The notes under the pieces: generated by a model | Database searches by the model: none | What the model was told of the DNA's origin: nothing | What the model saw: only the letters and a program-made list of their open reading frames with translations | Shown here: positions 25,290 through 36,700 of the stretch, in pieces | Numbering within the stretch: the stretch's first letter is position 1 | Layout: the number at the start of each line of letters is the position of its first letter | Source of the DNA: Clusia tigrina | Taxonomy: Eukaryota; Arthropoda; Insecta; Diptera; Clusiidae | DNA: 64,000 nt | NCBI GenBank assembly: GCA_920105625.2 | Contig: OV050033.1 | Location: forward strand, 9,032,001 to 9,096,000 | Reading direction: 5' to 3' | Translations under genes and position numbers: made by a program

Positions 25290-25450
25290 TTTAAAGTCAC
25301 TTCACTTTCAATCCTACTTCGGCCGATTAATTTCGATATAAAGTGACTTCACTTTCAATCCTACTTCGGCCGATTAATTTCGATATAAAGTGACTTCACT
25401 TTCAATCCTACTTCGGCCGATTAATTTCGATATAAAGTGACTTCATTTCC
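25290..25450 (+). repeat. Three near-exact copies of a 47-bp unit
   Basis: The unit contains 'ctacttcggccgattaattt' and 'aaagtgacttcactttcaat'. Its 'ggccgattaa' core starts at 25321, 25368 and 25415, exactly 47 bp apart. The near identity of copies suggests recent expansion. Confidence 0.9.
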
Positions 25451-27772
25451 TATCATATCACCGTGCTCCCATCTTCCAGGTTTTATTATCTCATGTACTT
25501 ATAAAACTTACTTGGCTCTTTGATACTTGGAATGAATTTTCAAGTAACTATGTTCATCTTCTCACACTCATGTACATTCACTATGAGATGACACTCATCC
25601 TAGTCCTTAAAAATCCGCGAATCTATTCTCACTTTTAGAGCCAACTCCAAACAGAATTCAGACCTCTTATTTCTTTATTATTTTGCTTACCCAATTACCA
25701 TTATAATATAAGGATCATTGATCAGAAACTCAGGTGGAGTTACAAGTTGTTGTATGAAGAACGCGAGCATTTCTACTCTTCCCATTCCCACATCACACTT
25801 TCCTCGCTTCATTGCAGATTAGAAGTTTCTTGACAGTAATTTCAGTCAGTTCCTCAGTTAATAGGAATACCCTGCCGGTGCAGAAATTATTTCATCTAAC
25901 AATCAAAGATTACACTATCTCCTCCATCGTCCTTGTACATATTCCCATAACTAGTTTCTTACACTTTCCTTTCTGCTCCCAAGTATTCATATTTCCTGTA
26001 TGCCTCTCTTAGGGCGCACCACCAGTGCTGGCAGCGACACACTTTCCGCCCTTCAAGTGCACGTCTTTAGGATTAATGTCGCTTGTTGTCAGCGTGGGGC
26101 GCTTCTGTGTCCCCGCTACATTGCGGTGAACTTAATTCCTTGCTTTGCTTCCAGCGTTCGACACGTTTTTGCGCTTTTCTCGTGCATTTTTTATGCGCTT
26201 CTCTGCGAGTATTTTATGCGGCAACGGCACATGATAAACCATTAAAAGAAACAGCAAAAAAGTTTCCCCTGGCGGTTTACGGCGTATACGAGCCCGGCTG
26301 CCACTCACTGTGGTTTCGCTGCCGTCTTGTCCAGATCCAATTTGCGCTCAAAAGGTGCATAAAAATGCACCGGCGAAAGTCATAAAAGTAGAGTGCGCCT
26401 GCAAAATCCTGAAGCAGCGCAAGGCAAATTGATATGCAGCCTTATGATAATTGAGCACGTAAAGCGGTGCGGAGCCACAGTGGAGGAGGCGCACACACAG
26501 ACCAGGTCAGTGCTACTGATGCAAATTGAATTAATTTCAACACAACTAAAAACTACTTCCAAGGCATGAGTGATGGGTTCGTTGCTGGTGCTCGAATATC
26601 CACGTCAGGTACAAGAATGCTCCTGATGTTTTTGCATGCCGGTCTTGGGGAACTTTTTCGTGGGCTCCTTTTGTTTGTTCTTGTATACTCATGGTTGTAT
26701 ACTCATGGACAAAGGAACACTTGTCGGTCTGTGATCCTTTCGAAGTCATTTTGAGTCATTTAACTGGCAATTTTTGCATTTGTTTGCACATTAGCATAAA
26801 AGAAGTTACAGTGCAGCGGTTCAATTGACGGTTCAGCCACCTGTAATTTGACCAAAAAATCATACAAGGGTGGCTGAAAACGCCCCTCTCCAACCCCCTC
26901 TGAGTTATGCATAACATTTGAATAAAAAGAAGTGTGTTTCCTTTGGCAGTGTCTTAACAGTTTGTTTTGAATTTCTGGCACTCGCGGTTGTGGAGATCCC
27001 TTCTCATCTCTCACACTCCCAGTGGCGGTATTTTGTTTCGGCTGTTTTTGTAGCTTTGTGGCAGTGTAACCGTTTATTATGCCTTTGTAACCGTTTTTCC
27101 TTTTATAATAAGCTTCTTTTTTTGCTTACTTCCGTTTTGGTATATTTGTAAATTTTATTGCAGACACAGTTTTTCTTTGGCTCTCCTTGCTGCTTGGGTC
27201 CTTTGTAAATACAAAATTTTACGTCACTTCTACGACGCGCTGTCTCACTGTCGCCCCCATCCCACACACACACACGCACACACATACACACACATACACA
27301 CACACGCACACATACACACATACACACACATGCACACACATACACACACACATTCATAGTCGTACTTCCTCCTCACAAATTCCTCGGCTCGTAGAATACT
27401 CCACTTTTGAAAATATTTTTCATTGAACAATTTCGTTTGCCTTCGGGTCGGATCTCAGCTGCGAGCGTTGAACAGCTCGGCAAAACGACACACACGGCTT
27501 CCTCCTTGTGCGCCTTTCGGTTTCAGCGAAAGGAATTTCGCATAGTTGCGCTCAGTTTCAGTTTTAGTTTGCAACGCGCACTGATACGAAACGGATTACA
27601 TTGCGGCAGAGCAACTTTGCTTGGGCGAAATTCAAATAATCTTTAGAAATATTTGTGAAGTGATCAAAATACAGCATACTTTTAGGTGCACAGGTTTCGA
27701 GTGCCAGTTTAAATAGCAAGTGGAGTCTTTTTCTTCTAATATTACGTTTAATTCGATACTTCTAAGCCAAGC
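25451..27772. other. Upstream region of the first Ly6 gene, no coding recognised
   Basis: It includes a CA-rich microsatellite at 27262-27355. Two Inr-like TCAGTT sites lie near 27552 and 27558, about 215 bases before the Ly6 start codon, and may mark its transcription start, but I see no TATA box at the right distance. No domain-bearing open frame. Confidence 0.4.
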
Positions 27773-30700
27773 ATGTGCAGGCATTTCCGTGCGCTTTTCC
27801 CAATTCCCAGCCAGGTGCTCCTAACGGTCATTTTGCTGCTGCAGTGCATTTATAACGGTTTGTGTGCTTTCAAATCAAAATATTCATGTGTTTTTTTCTG
27901 TGTTTTTAATAATACATTTTTCCATAAATTTGTATTTTTTAATTTAATTTTGTTTTAAAGTTTATTTTTCCTAATTGTGTAAAAAAATGATGATTAAAAC
28001 AAAATTCAATTGCATACATTCAGGCGCCGCCATAAAATGCTTCGTGTGCGATTCCAGTGATAATCCAAGTTGCGGGGACTTACGATCGAACTCCAGTATT
28101 GTGGCTGAGGTGAGTGTAAATTTTGAAATTGCTTTTTCGCCTTGGGCAGCAATGGGTTCACGTTTGCCCCAAAGCCAAGCAGGATAAGTGGAAATTTGCG
28201 CTACTGCAAATCCATTGCTAATCAAATGTGTTGAATATCAGTGTTCAATTGATTACATGGCTCAGCTAGGACTGCGGGGCCTCAGCTGAGCTTGTGGGGT
28301 AGGGCGGAGAACCGTCGAAGACGGAGGTCTCCAAGCACTCAGGCATTGAAGCCTTTTGTACTTAAATAGCAGAGCTACAGATGAGTTTAAGAACTGAGTT
28401 TCGCATGCGTGCTGTGAAGATGCAGAATATGCTTGGCCTATGGATCTGATATCAAGTGTAATCGAAGTTTCAAGCTGGGTAGATTAAAGCTCAAACATAG
28501 TAGATTACTGTTCAGACAGGGTAGATTAATGCTTGGACAGAGTAGATTAATGCTCAAACAGAGAAGATTTCTGGCCAGACAGAGTAGATTAATGCTCAAA
28601 CAGAGTAGATTAATGCTCAGACAGAGTAGATTACTCCTCAGGCAGAATAGATTACTGCTCAGTCAGACCAGATTCATGCTCAAACTGAGTAGATTAATGC
28701 TCAGACAGAGTAGTTCTCAAACAGAGTAGATTAATGCTCAAACAGAGTAGATTAATGCTCAAACAGAGAAGATTACTGGTCAGACAGAGTAGATTAATGT
28801 TCAAACATACTCATCAGGCAGTATCATCAAATGTACTCATCAGGCAGAATAGATTACTGCTCAGTAAGACCAGATTAATGCTCAAACAAAGTAGATTAAT
28901 GCTCAGACAGTATAGACAGAAAGTAGAACATTGCTTTAAATATTAAAAATGAATATTTAATCAGGAGCAAATTTTGTGTGAATATTTTCAACTATTAATT
29001 GAATAGTAAAATTGTTGGGGTACTTAAATTTTCCGGCTGTGTGAGGCAATTGTCCATATAAGCTATTATTCTGTTTCAACGAAGTGTTTATTACATTACC
29101 ATGAAATTGTAGTAAAAAGAAATCATAAAAAATTCTTCCCTAGAATAAATATATTGAATAGACATACTGGAGGTTGGCATATATATATTGACTAAATATA
29201 TTGTATAATGGATGTTGGGAAAGGTCTTTAAATTTGTAAAATGATCCATATAATACAAAGCTTCAGACTACTGAGAAGAAAGTTTGATAGTTTAAGCGAA
29301 TTCCATCACAAATTTCAGTTAGATGTGGATTGCTCGTATGGAATGGATCCTTTCTATAAATATCACTGTCATTTAAGATAAAAAGAGTAACAAATAAATT
29401 CACATGGTATTAAGGATATTTGTATTAATCTAAGTATGTTTTAATTAATTTTTGAGGGTGATGAAATCAAGAAATCTACGCCTGGCTGGGGTGGCCAAAG
29501 GCATGTGGAAATGTGTCACTTAAATTTTACTCCGCAATAAATTTGTTTTTAATATAGTTTCATTTAATTTAATATTAATTTAATATACTCTTTCTATTGG
29601 CTTACATTTTTACATAATCAGTTAGTACACATAAGTAGAATGATTGCTGGAGAAACACCTCATAAGTCGTAGTACCTTTCTGATCGAAGAAATGTAGAAA
29701 GTTGTAAGTGATGTGAGTGCCTACTGGCAAAACTAGTTTCAGTATTCGAATTGGTCCTAAGTTTCGATTGAAAGTAGAGACACTTATAATCCCAACTCCA
29801 GTTTTGGCATTCTTATAATACGCTTCCATTCTTTATACTTCAGCCATGAATTCAGGATGCATCTGAAATCTGACGATCTTTTTTTGTGAGAACTTCAGCT
29901 CTTTATTTTATATAGTCCCTTCATCAAATTATTGCTTCTATTGTTAAATATTAAATATATTAATCATAACCACCCCAATTCAGGTAATTTCATCATTGTC
30001 GTGCCAAGTGACTGCCGTAGTTAATGCTATGGGACCATATAATATGGGTTGAAAAATAACCAATCTAATAATATTTCCACAGTATTTCATCCAATTTTAT
30101 TTCCTTTAAATAATGCGAGTACAGGACTAATTGAAGTTCTAAGTATATGAGTGTCTTGTCGACCTTTCAACAATTACATAAATGTACCTGTATTTTCTTC
30201 CATTGCATCAAAGTTGGGCGGGTGTGTACCCTTACTTCACCACTAAAAGCCCCACTAATCAATTTAGTTCTTCGATATATGTTTTGCTTAATCAAGTCAA
30301 ATAATGTGCCCAATTACTACAACAAAGTCAATTTAGCTCTTCAATATATTATATTATTCCTTGATCCAATTCAATAATGTGGCCAATTACTAATTAGTGA
30401 GTCCACTTTAGGGATTTTTTCATGGAAAGTAATTCCTCTGGTGAATATCAAGAGCACACGAACTATCCTTCCATCCTTGTGTTTAATAAATATTGTTCAC
30501 AACTCTCTCCGACTCACCTTTCAATATGAATTCGAAGTTATCCCAGCTGGTTCGGTATAGATTCGAACTATGGCTTAGAAGATAGATAGATAGATGTGGG
30601 GTAGACCGTAGAATCACCAAAGAAGGAGGTATCCAAAGCACTCAAGCCATTGATGCCTATTGTACTCTAAGTCTGGAGGGGTGAGACAGAAGATTGTGAA

Positions 30701-33700
30701 AGGAAAGTTACACCTTTCCAAACTTTTATGACTCTTTTATGAATCTCAGAAGTGTGTCCAGGGATAAGGAATGCACAAATATGGTTTAGTTTGTAACGTT
30801 GTTTATGTTGGCTTTCAGGTATTAACAAAAATATGGATGTCCTACTCCATTAGTACAGTGTGAATTAAATTCGCCGCTTTGCTTCTTACTAGAGCCGGGC
30901 AACTACAGAAGAGATGTTCCACAGTCTCATGCTCCTCTTCATCTCCACCGCTTCTATAGTATTTATGAGAATAGCCGAATAGCCAATGACCAGTTATGCA
31001 AGCCAGAACTTTAGAGATATCTTCTCTCGACAGGCAAAATAAGTCTCTGGTTTTTCCCTAACAAGTTCCGACCACATCAGCCTAGTCGTTAAGCAAGTGC
31101 CTTCGTCTGCCCAAGACCTATTGGTCTCACGCACGATATTACGACGTAATCTATCTGTGACTAATTTCTAAGTTATCAGAGGAGATAGATGATCAGATTT
31201 CTACCAGCCTTTTTAATGTCTTGAAAAGACAACTTGATATGCGACCAGTAATGCCTGAATTAGTCAGTGTTCAGCTTTGAATTAATAAAGTTGCAAGGTT
31301 CGCAGTGGAACGAAAAACCTTGGAATCAGCAATGACTTTGGAAGAGCACAAATTCATACTATTCAAGGTTCTAAGGCCCACAATAAATACCTCCTTTTAT
31401 TGCAGGCCTTCGGTAAAGAATAGAATATAATAGAATTGGGTTAGGCCGTAGAACCTCAGTAGAAGGAAGTCTCCAAGCACTCAGGCAGGTGATGCGCATT
31501 ATACTATACACCTACGATGTAGTGACCAGCTGAGAGCTGTGAGGAAGCGAGTTTCATGCTTGCCTAGGACATGGCCCTAAAAGGAAAATCACTTTTAAAT
31601 GTTTTCTTTTCAATTCGGGGACCTTTGTTGCTAGAACTCATTTCACGCATGGGTATAGTAGCGTTAAATGAAGTCTGAAGATGAAGTGTTAGAGTCTATA
31701 CCATTATCTGAGCTTCTGCAGTGACACTGGGGAAGACTATTGAATGATTTGCGGCACCATGCGAGCATTTTATGTATAAATTATTATTTCATCCCACGCC
31801 ACTGGAAGGGTTAACTGAAATGAGTTCTAGCAACAAAGGTCCCCGAATTGAACAGAAAACATTTAAAAGTGATCTTCCTTTTAGGGCCACGTCCTAGGCA
31901 AGCATGAAACTCGCTTCCTCACAGCTCTCAGCTGGTCACTACATCGTAGGTCTATAGTATAATGCGTATATAGCGAATGTCTTATAGCGAAGAAGACTGT
32001 ATCTTAGGTATGAGGATTAAAACTTCATCTTCAGACTTCATTCAACGCTAATATAACCAAACTAGACTCAGATCAGATATTGAAGACTTGTTCATAGTTG
32101 ATGTAAGGATTCTAGTTCCTCATCTATTTTAAAATAGAAGCTGCCAGTATCATGTTTGGGTCATCTTGAAACTTCTTTCAATGCAACTATAACCACTCAT
32201 ATAGTGAATGAAGATTGTACCTTAGGTATGAGGATTATAGTTCCTTATCTACGATTATGTTAGAAAGAGAAGCTGCAAATATCCTGTTTGGGTAAGGAGA
32301 TGAAAGATACTTTACACGTTTTGTTCACACCATTGAAGTGGCGCTTCTTGTATCTGTAATAATTGGAGTTATATGCTAACTGAGCAGTTAACTGCACAAA
32401 AAAAACTTCCCATATAAAATACACAGACTTCGCATGTTTGCCCACTCTTTTTCAAACTAACACTTCCAAAGAAAACATCATAAAAACCGAAGCAGTAGCA
32501 TGCCATGTCAAAGCGGTGACCCCCTTTCCTTATGCATAAATCATAATAATTTTATCGCAACTTCCCCAAAGCACTTCTTTACAAACTCAGCGCGAATTAA
32601 TAAACAGTTGAGGGCACGTCACGGAAACTTCGAAAAGCAACCGACAAACGGCAAACGGCCAACTTGAGCAATGAATTTGTCTGCGTTCAAATTGTTTACG
32701 CCCTTTTGTAAATCTGAGGCGAACTGGCAGGTCGCCAAATATTTGGTCAATGAAAGGTCATTATCGTGCGCCAGAAGCACGACAGAAATTAAAATAGGAA
32801 ATGGAAATGGCGAAATCACAGAAATAGAACTTTGCGCCCAGCCAGCGAACAAAAAAGCAACTGCCTCGTTTTCTCTATTTGTGACTGCATACGAGGATGA
32901 AGCAGGTGCATACATATGTGTCAGTGTGTGTGTGTGTGTGTGTATGTATGTGTGTGTGTGGGTGGGTGCATGAGTATGCTGCAACTTTTATGGCATTATC
33001 GCTGGACGGAAACGGTTTATGTGTCAAGGCGTTTTGTGTGTGGCGCTGATCAATTGAGATAATTAAGTGGATTATTGCAAAGCAATAAGCAGAGTACACA
33101 CACGGAGAACATTATCGGATTAAGTTCCGAACGCCACTTCAGGAACTGCCAAGTGTCCAATCCTTTAAGTCATAAGTGAGTGGGCAAAATTAGTTATGCC
33201 ACTGGTTACAATTGGCTTTTAATTCGTGTACTTATGTCAGAGATCTCTAAGCCCTGCACTAGATTACTTCATAGATTACAGGTAATGTAATGAAGAAGCA
33301 CAAAGTATACTAAACTAAACCAGCACTGTATTACTTCATAGATTATAGGTAATATTATGAAGAATCCCAATACAAAGCACACAAAACCTAAACTGAGTTA
33401 AAGTTTGTACCAGCTTACTTCATATATTACAGGTAATGTTATGAAGAAACCCAATACAAAACACACAAAAACTAAACTGAGTTAAAGTTTGTACCAGCTT
33501 ACTTCATATATTACAGGTAATGTTATGAGGAAACCCAATACAAAACACACAAAAACTAAACTGAGTTAAAGTTTGTACCAGCTTACTTCATATATTACAG
33601 GTAATGTTATGAGGAAACCCAATACAAAACACACAAAAACTTATACGGAAAATCAAATATGAGCCCCTTACCTTTAATGAGAATTAAGACCTGTCCTGAG

Positions 33701-36700
33701 CATCATCTCTCTCCGAGGATAAGCAGGTCTTTACTGTGGAGACTTCTACGAGTGTTGTATGAGGAATCGTATGAAATATGCATATATCGGGTATCGAAAC
33801 CAAAAATGTTCTTCTAATATTTTCACACAGACCTGGTCCGTACCTGAAAGCAATAACAAGCAAAAATGGAAAATAGTGAAATAGCCTGAAATCACGTCCG
33901 GATAAAACATAATTTTTTTATATAATTTTTTTATCTAATTAATAAAAATCATTGAATTGAAACAAAATCGTAAATTAATAAATAGGAAGGTGACTCTGAT
34001 CCATCAAAGGATTCATTAGTATTTCACTGATTTTAGATGTGATCATCGAAGCACTACTGACGGCGATCACTCAGGACCGAGGACAAATAACGTCACAACA
34101 ACGGAATGATCTAAAAAATCGACAGTATTGTTATGAGCTGCTCGAAAATGGAAAAGATTTCGTAGACATCTCAATTGAATGGGTGCAGAAACCCTTTAAA
34201 AGATAATTTCGTTATAAGAAAAATTTCATCAAGAATCAGAAAGAATTTCGCCTTCAATTTGTAACTAAGGATTCATTTTATAGTTCCGAATTGTAGGCGT
34301 AAATCCTGCAACGGCAAAGGAACTGTAGACAGAGTGTACTTATTGGAACGAATCAGCTCCGGAGAATCAGCTACCAAAATGGACAACAAGATATCTGGCA
34401 GACGCTTGGAACCATACTCGTAAAGATGATTACCAGCAAATATTAAGCGGGTCTTATTGAACCGTTTCAACGAAGTTTTCAAAGAAAATTGTCCATATTT
34501 GCTGAAAAACAGTTTCCTTTATTAATCCAATAATCCCTAGCGTCGTCACCTTTCCAACATTTCGTTCAATTCGAATATGAATTACTTCCGGATCCATTAT
34601 ATTCTCCAGATATAGGCTCTATAATTATTTTCTGTCTCCGAGCTTGGAGAAATTGAACAACGGATAAAAATCTGTTTCTAAAAATGATTTCATCGTTATA
34701 ACAAACTACTATTTTGAAGGGTTGAAACACAGGACTACTTTAAAGGGTTGAATTATGCATATTAATCTGAAGGGATTCAAAAATCGTTGGCATCAATAAC
34801 AGACTAGTGTCTTCTATTCATGGAGGTCACTAGATTTCTGGTCATTTTCTCAGGAATATTATATGGTTCCAAGCGTGTGCCAGTGATCTTGTTGTCCGTT
34901 TCGGTAGCTTTGTTTCTTCGGAGCTGATTCGTCCCAGTAAGTCGACTCTGTCTACCTTGGATGGAACGACATTTTCAGGTCCTTTTTATTATGAAGGTCG
35001 TTTTCTTAATACGGTTTCAATATAGGCCCACAAATTCTCAAACGGATTAAGATCCCGGCTTCGGGGTGGGTAGGGTAGCCCTTTTGCCACATTGTAAAGT
35101 AGCCACTCCTTGGCGATCATAGCTGAATGGTTAGCATCGTTATCGTTCACCAGACAAAAACTACGTGGAAGATCAAATTTTGCTGCAGTTACGGGTTGTT
35201 GTTGTTTTAAAATATCCACGATTTTGATTTGATTAAGTTTCCATCCATTACACACCCTTTAGCTGCCATCGCACCCCAAACCATGATACTGCCCCCACCC
35301 AGCTTCACTGTGGTTGTCACGTTGTGCAATTCTAGCAATGTACCTTCTCTTCAACATACAAAACGACTTCCATCGGACCCAAAAATATTAAATTTTGCTT
35401 CGTCACGAGCGTCAACGTTTGAGGCTTTTCCGCATATTCCTTTGCATGATTTAATCTCTTTTTTTATATTATCGTTTCGACAGAAGTGGGTTTTTCTTGG
35501 AGTAAATGCCTTGTACCCTTCATTCTCTCATTCATTCATTCATTGTTGGCTCGACGGTCCTAGATGTACCTTGACCTTCCACTAATGTGGGTCTCATAAC
35601 AGTTGTTTGTTTTATGAGGAAGATTGTCGGCCTTCGCTCAACCCCCTTTTTGGGGGACAATTTCGCCCCGCTCCATTGGCCCTGACCCTGCATTCCACGG
35701 TGATTTGATACACCATCTCAGGACAGGGCTGCTAAGGTTTCCAGAGATTACCGCTTGGAGGTGGAGCTAAGACTTAGGTAAGAGAGGCTAAGCGGTGACA
35801 GCCGGAGGCCACAACGTGTGAGTGCGCATGCATTACCTATTTACCCCCTTGTACCCTTCACTGTGAAGAAAATTTCGAACAGTTTGTGGTTCCACTCTGA
35901 CAATATCTTCTTTCAAGTTTTTGGCGATATCCACAGATGAATTTTTTGGGTTTTTCTTCATTAATTTCACTATAAGCCGCATCGGAGGCCTTCTACTTCC
36001 TCAAAATTCACATTTTGTATACCCTTTGCCTTTAAAAAAGGATTTACTAAGTTTGTGAGGTTGAGAGGGTTTACAACTACAAGAAGGAGGCGTGGTAGGA
36101 ACTTACTTACTTACTTAGGTATCCATTACAACTCGTGGGCGGGCTACGGCTGAGTTGAGCAACTCTCGCCAGGCGACTCTGCTTCGCGCGCGACTTCCCC
36201 AATCAGTCAGGCGTGGTAGATATGATATGATCTGAATCACTTTCTTCACTTAAAAGTAGCCTATCTAAGCTAGTATTCCTGCTATGGGAAGATTGACTAT
36301 TTTTAATTATGGTACCAATCCTGGAGGTAGAAACTTTAAGTTGGTCCTGAGGAAACTTGGGTGGTAGCTAAGGACTTGTTTTAAAAACAAATCATTCAAT
36401 ATAAATTATTTTGTAATAATATAATTATAAATAAAAGTTCACTGCATCAAACACATTTCTTTCATTATAAATAAACCATTAAAAAAACATGCAAAAATAT
36501 CCTTTAAAGGAAAAATATTTCATTTATTTTATGAACTCATATAAACAAAAAAGAAATATTGACAACTCTCTCTCCATTCCGACAGGAGTGCACTCTGGAC
36601 AAAATGAAATCCATCGACACGTGGCTCTTCGAGTTGAATAAATTTGCATATTTCGATACGGGCGGGAACAAGCGCCCCCTGATGAACTGTCAGAAGGTGG

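Noticed and set aside
28476..28946. Open frames with a seven-residue SRLMLKQ-like repeat
   Set aside because: 21-bp minisatellite inside an intron; no splice sites join it to the Ly6 exons.
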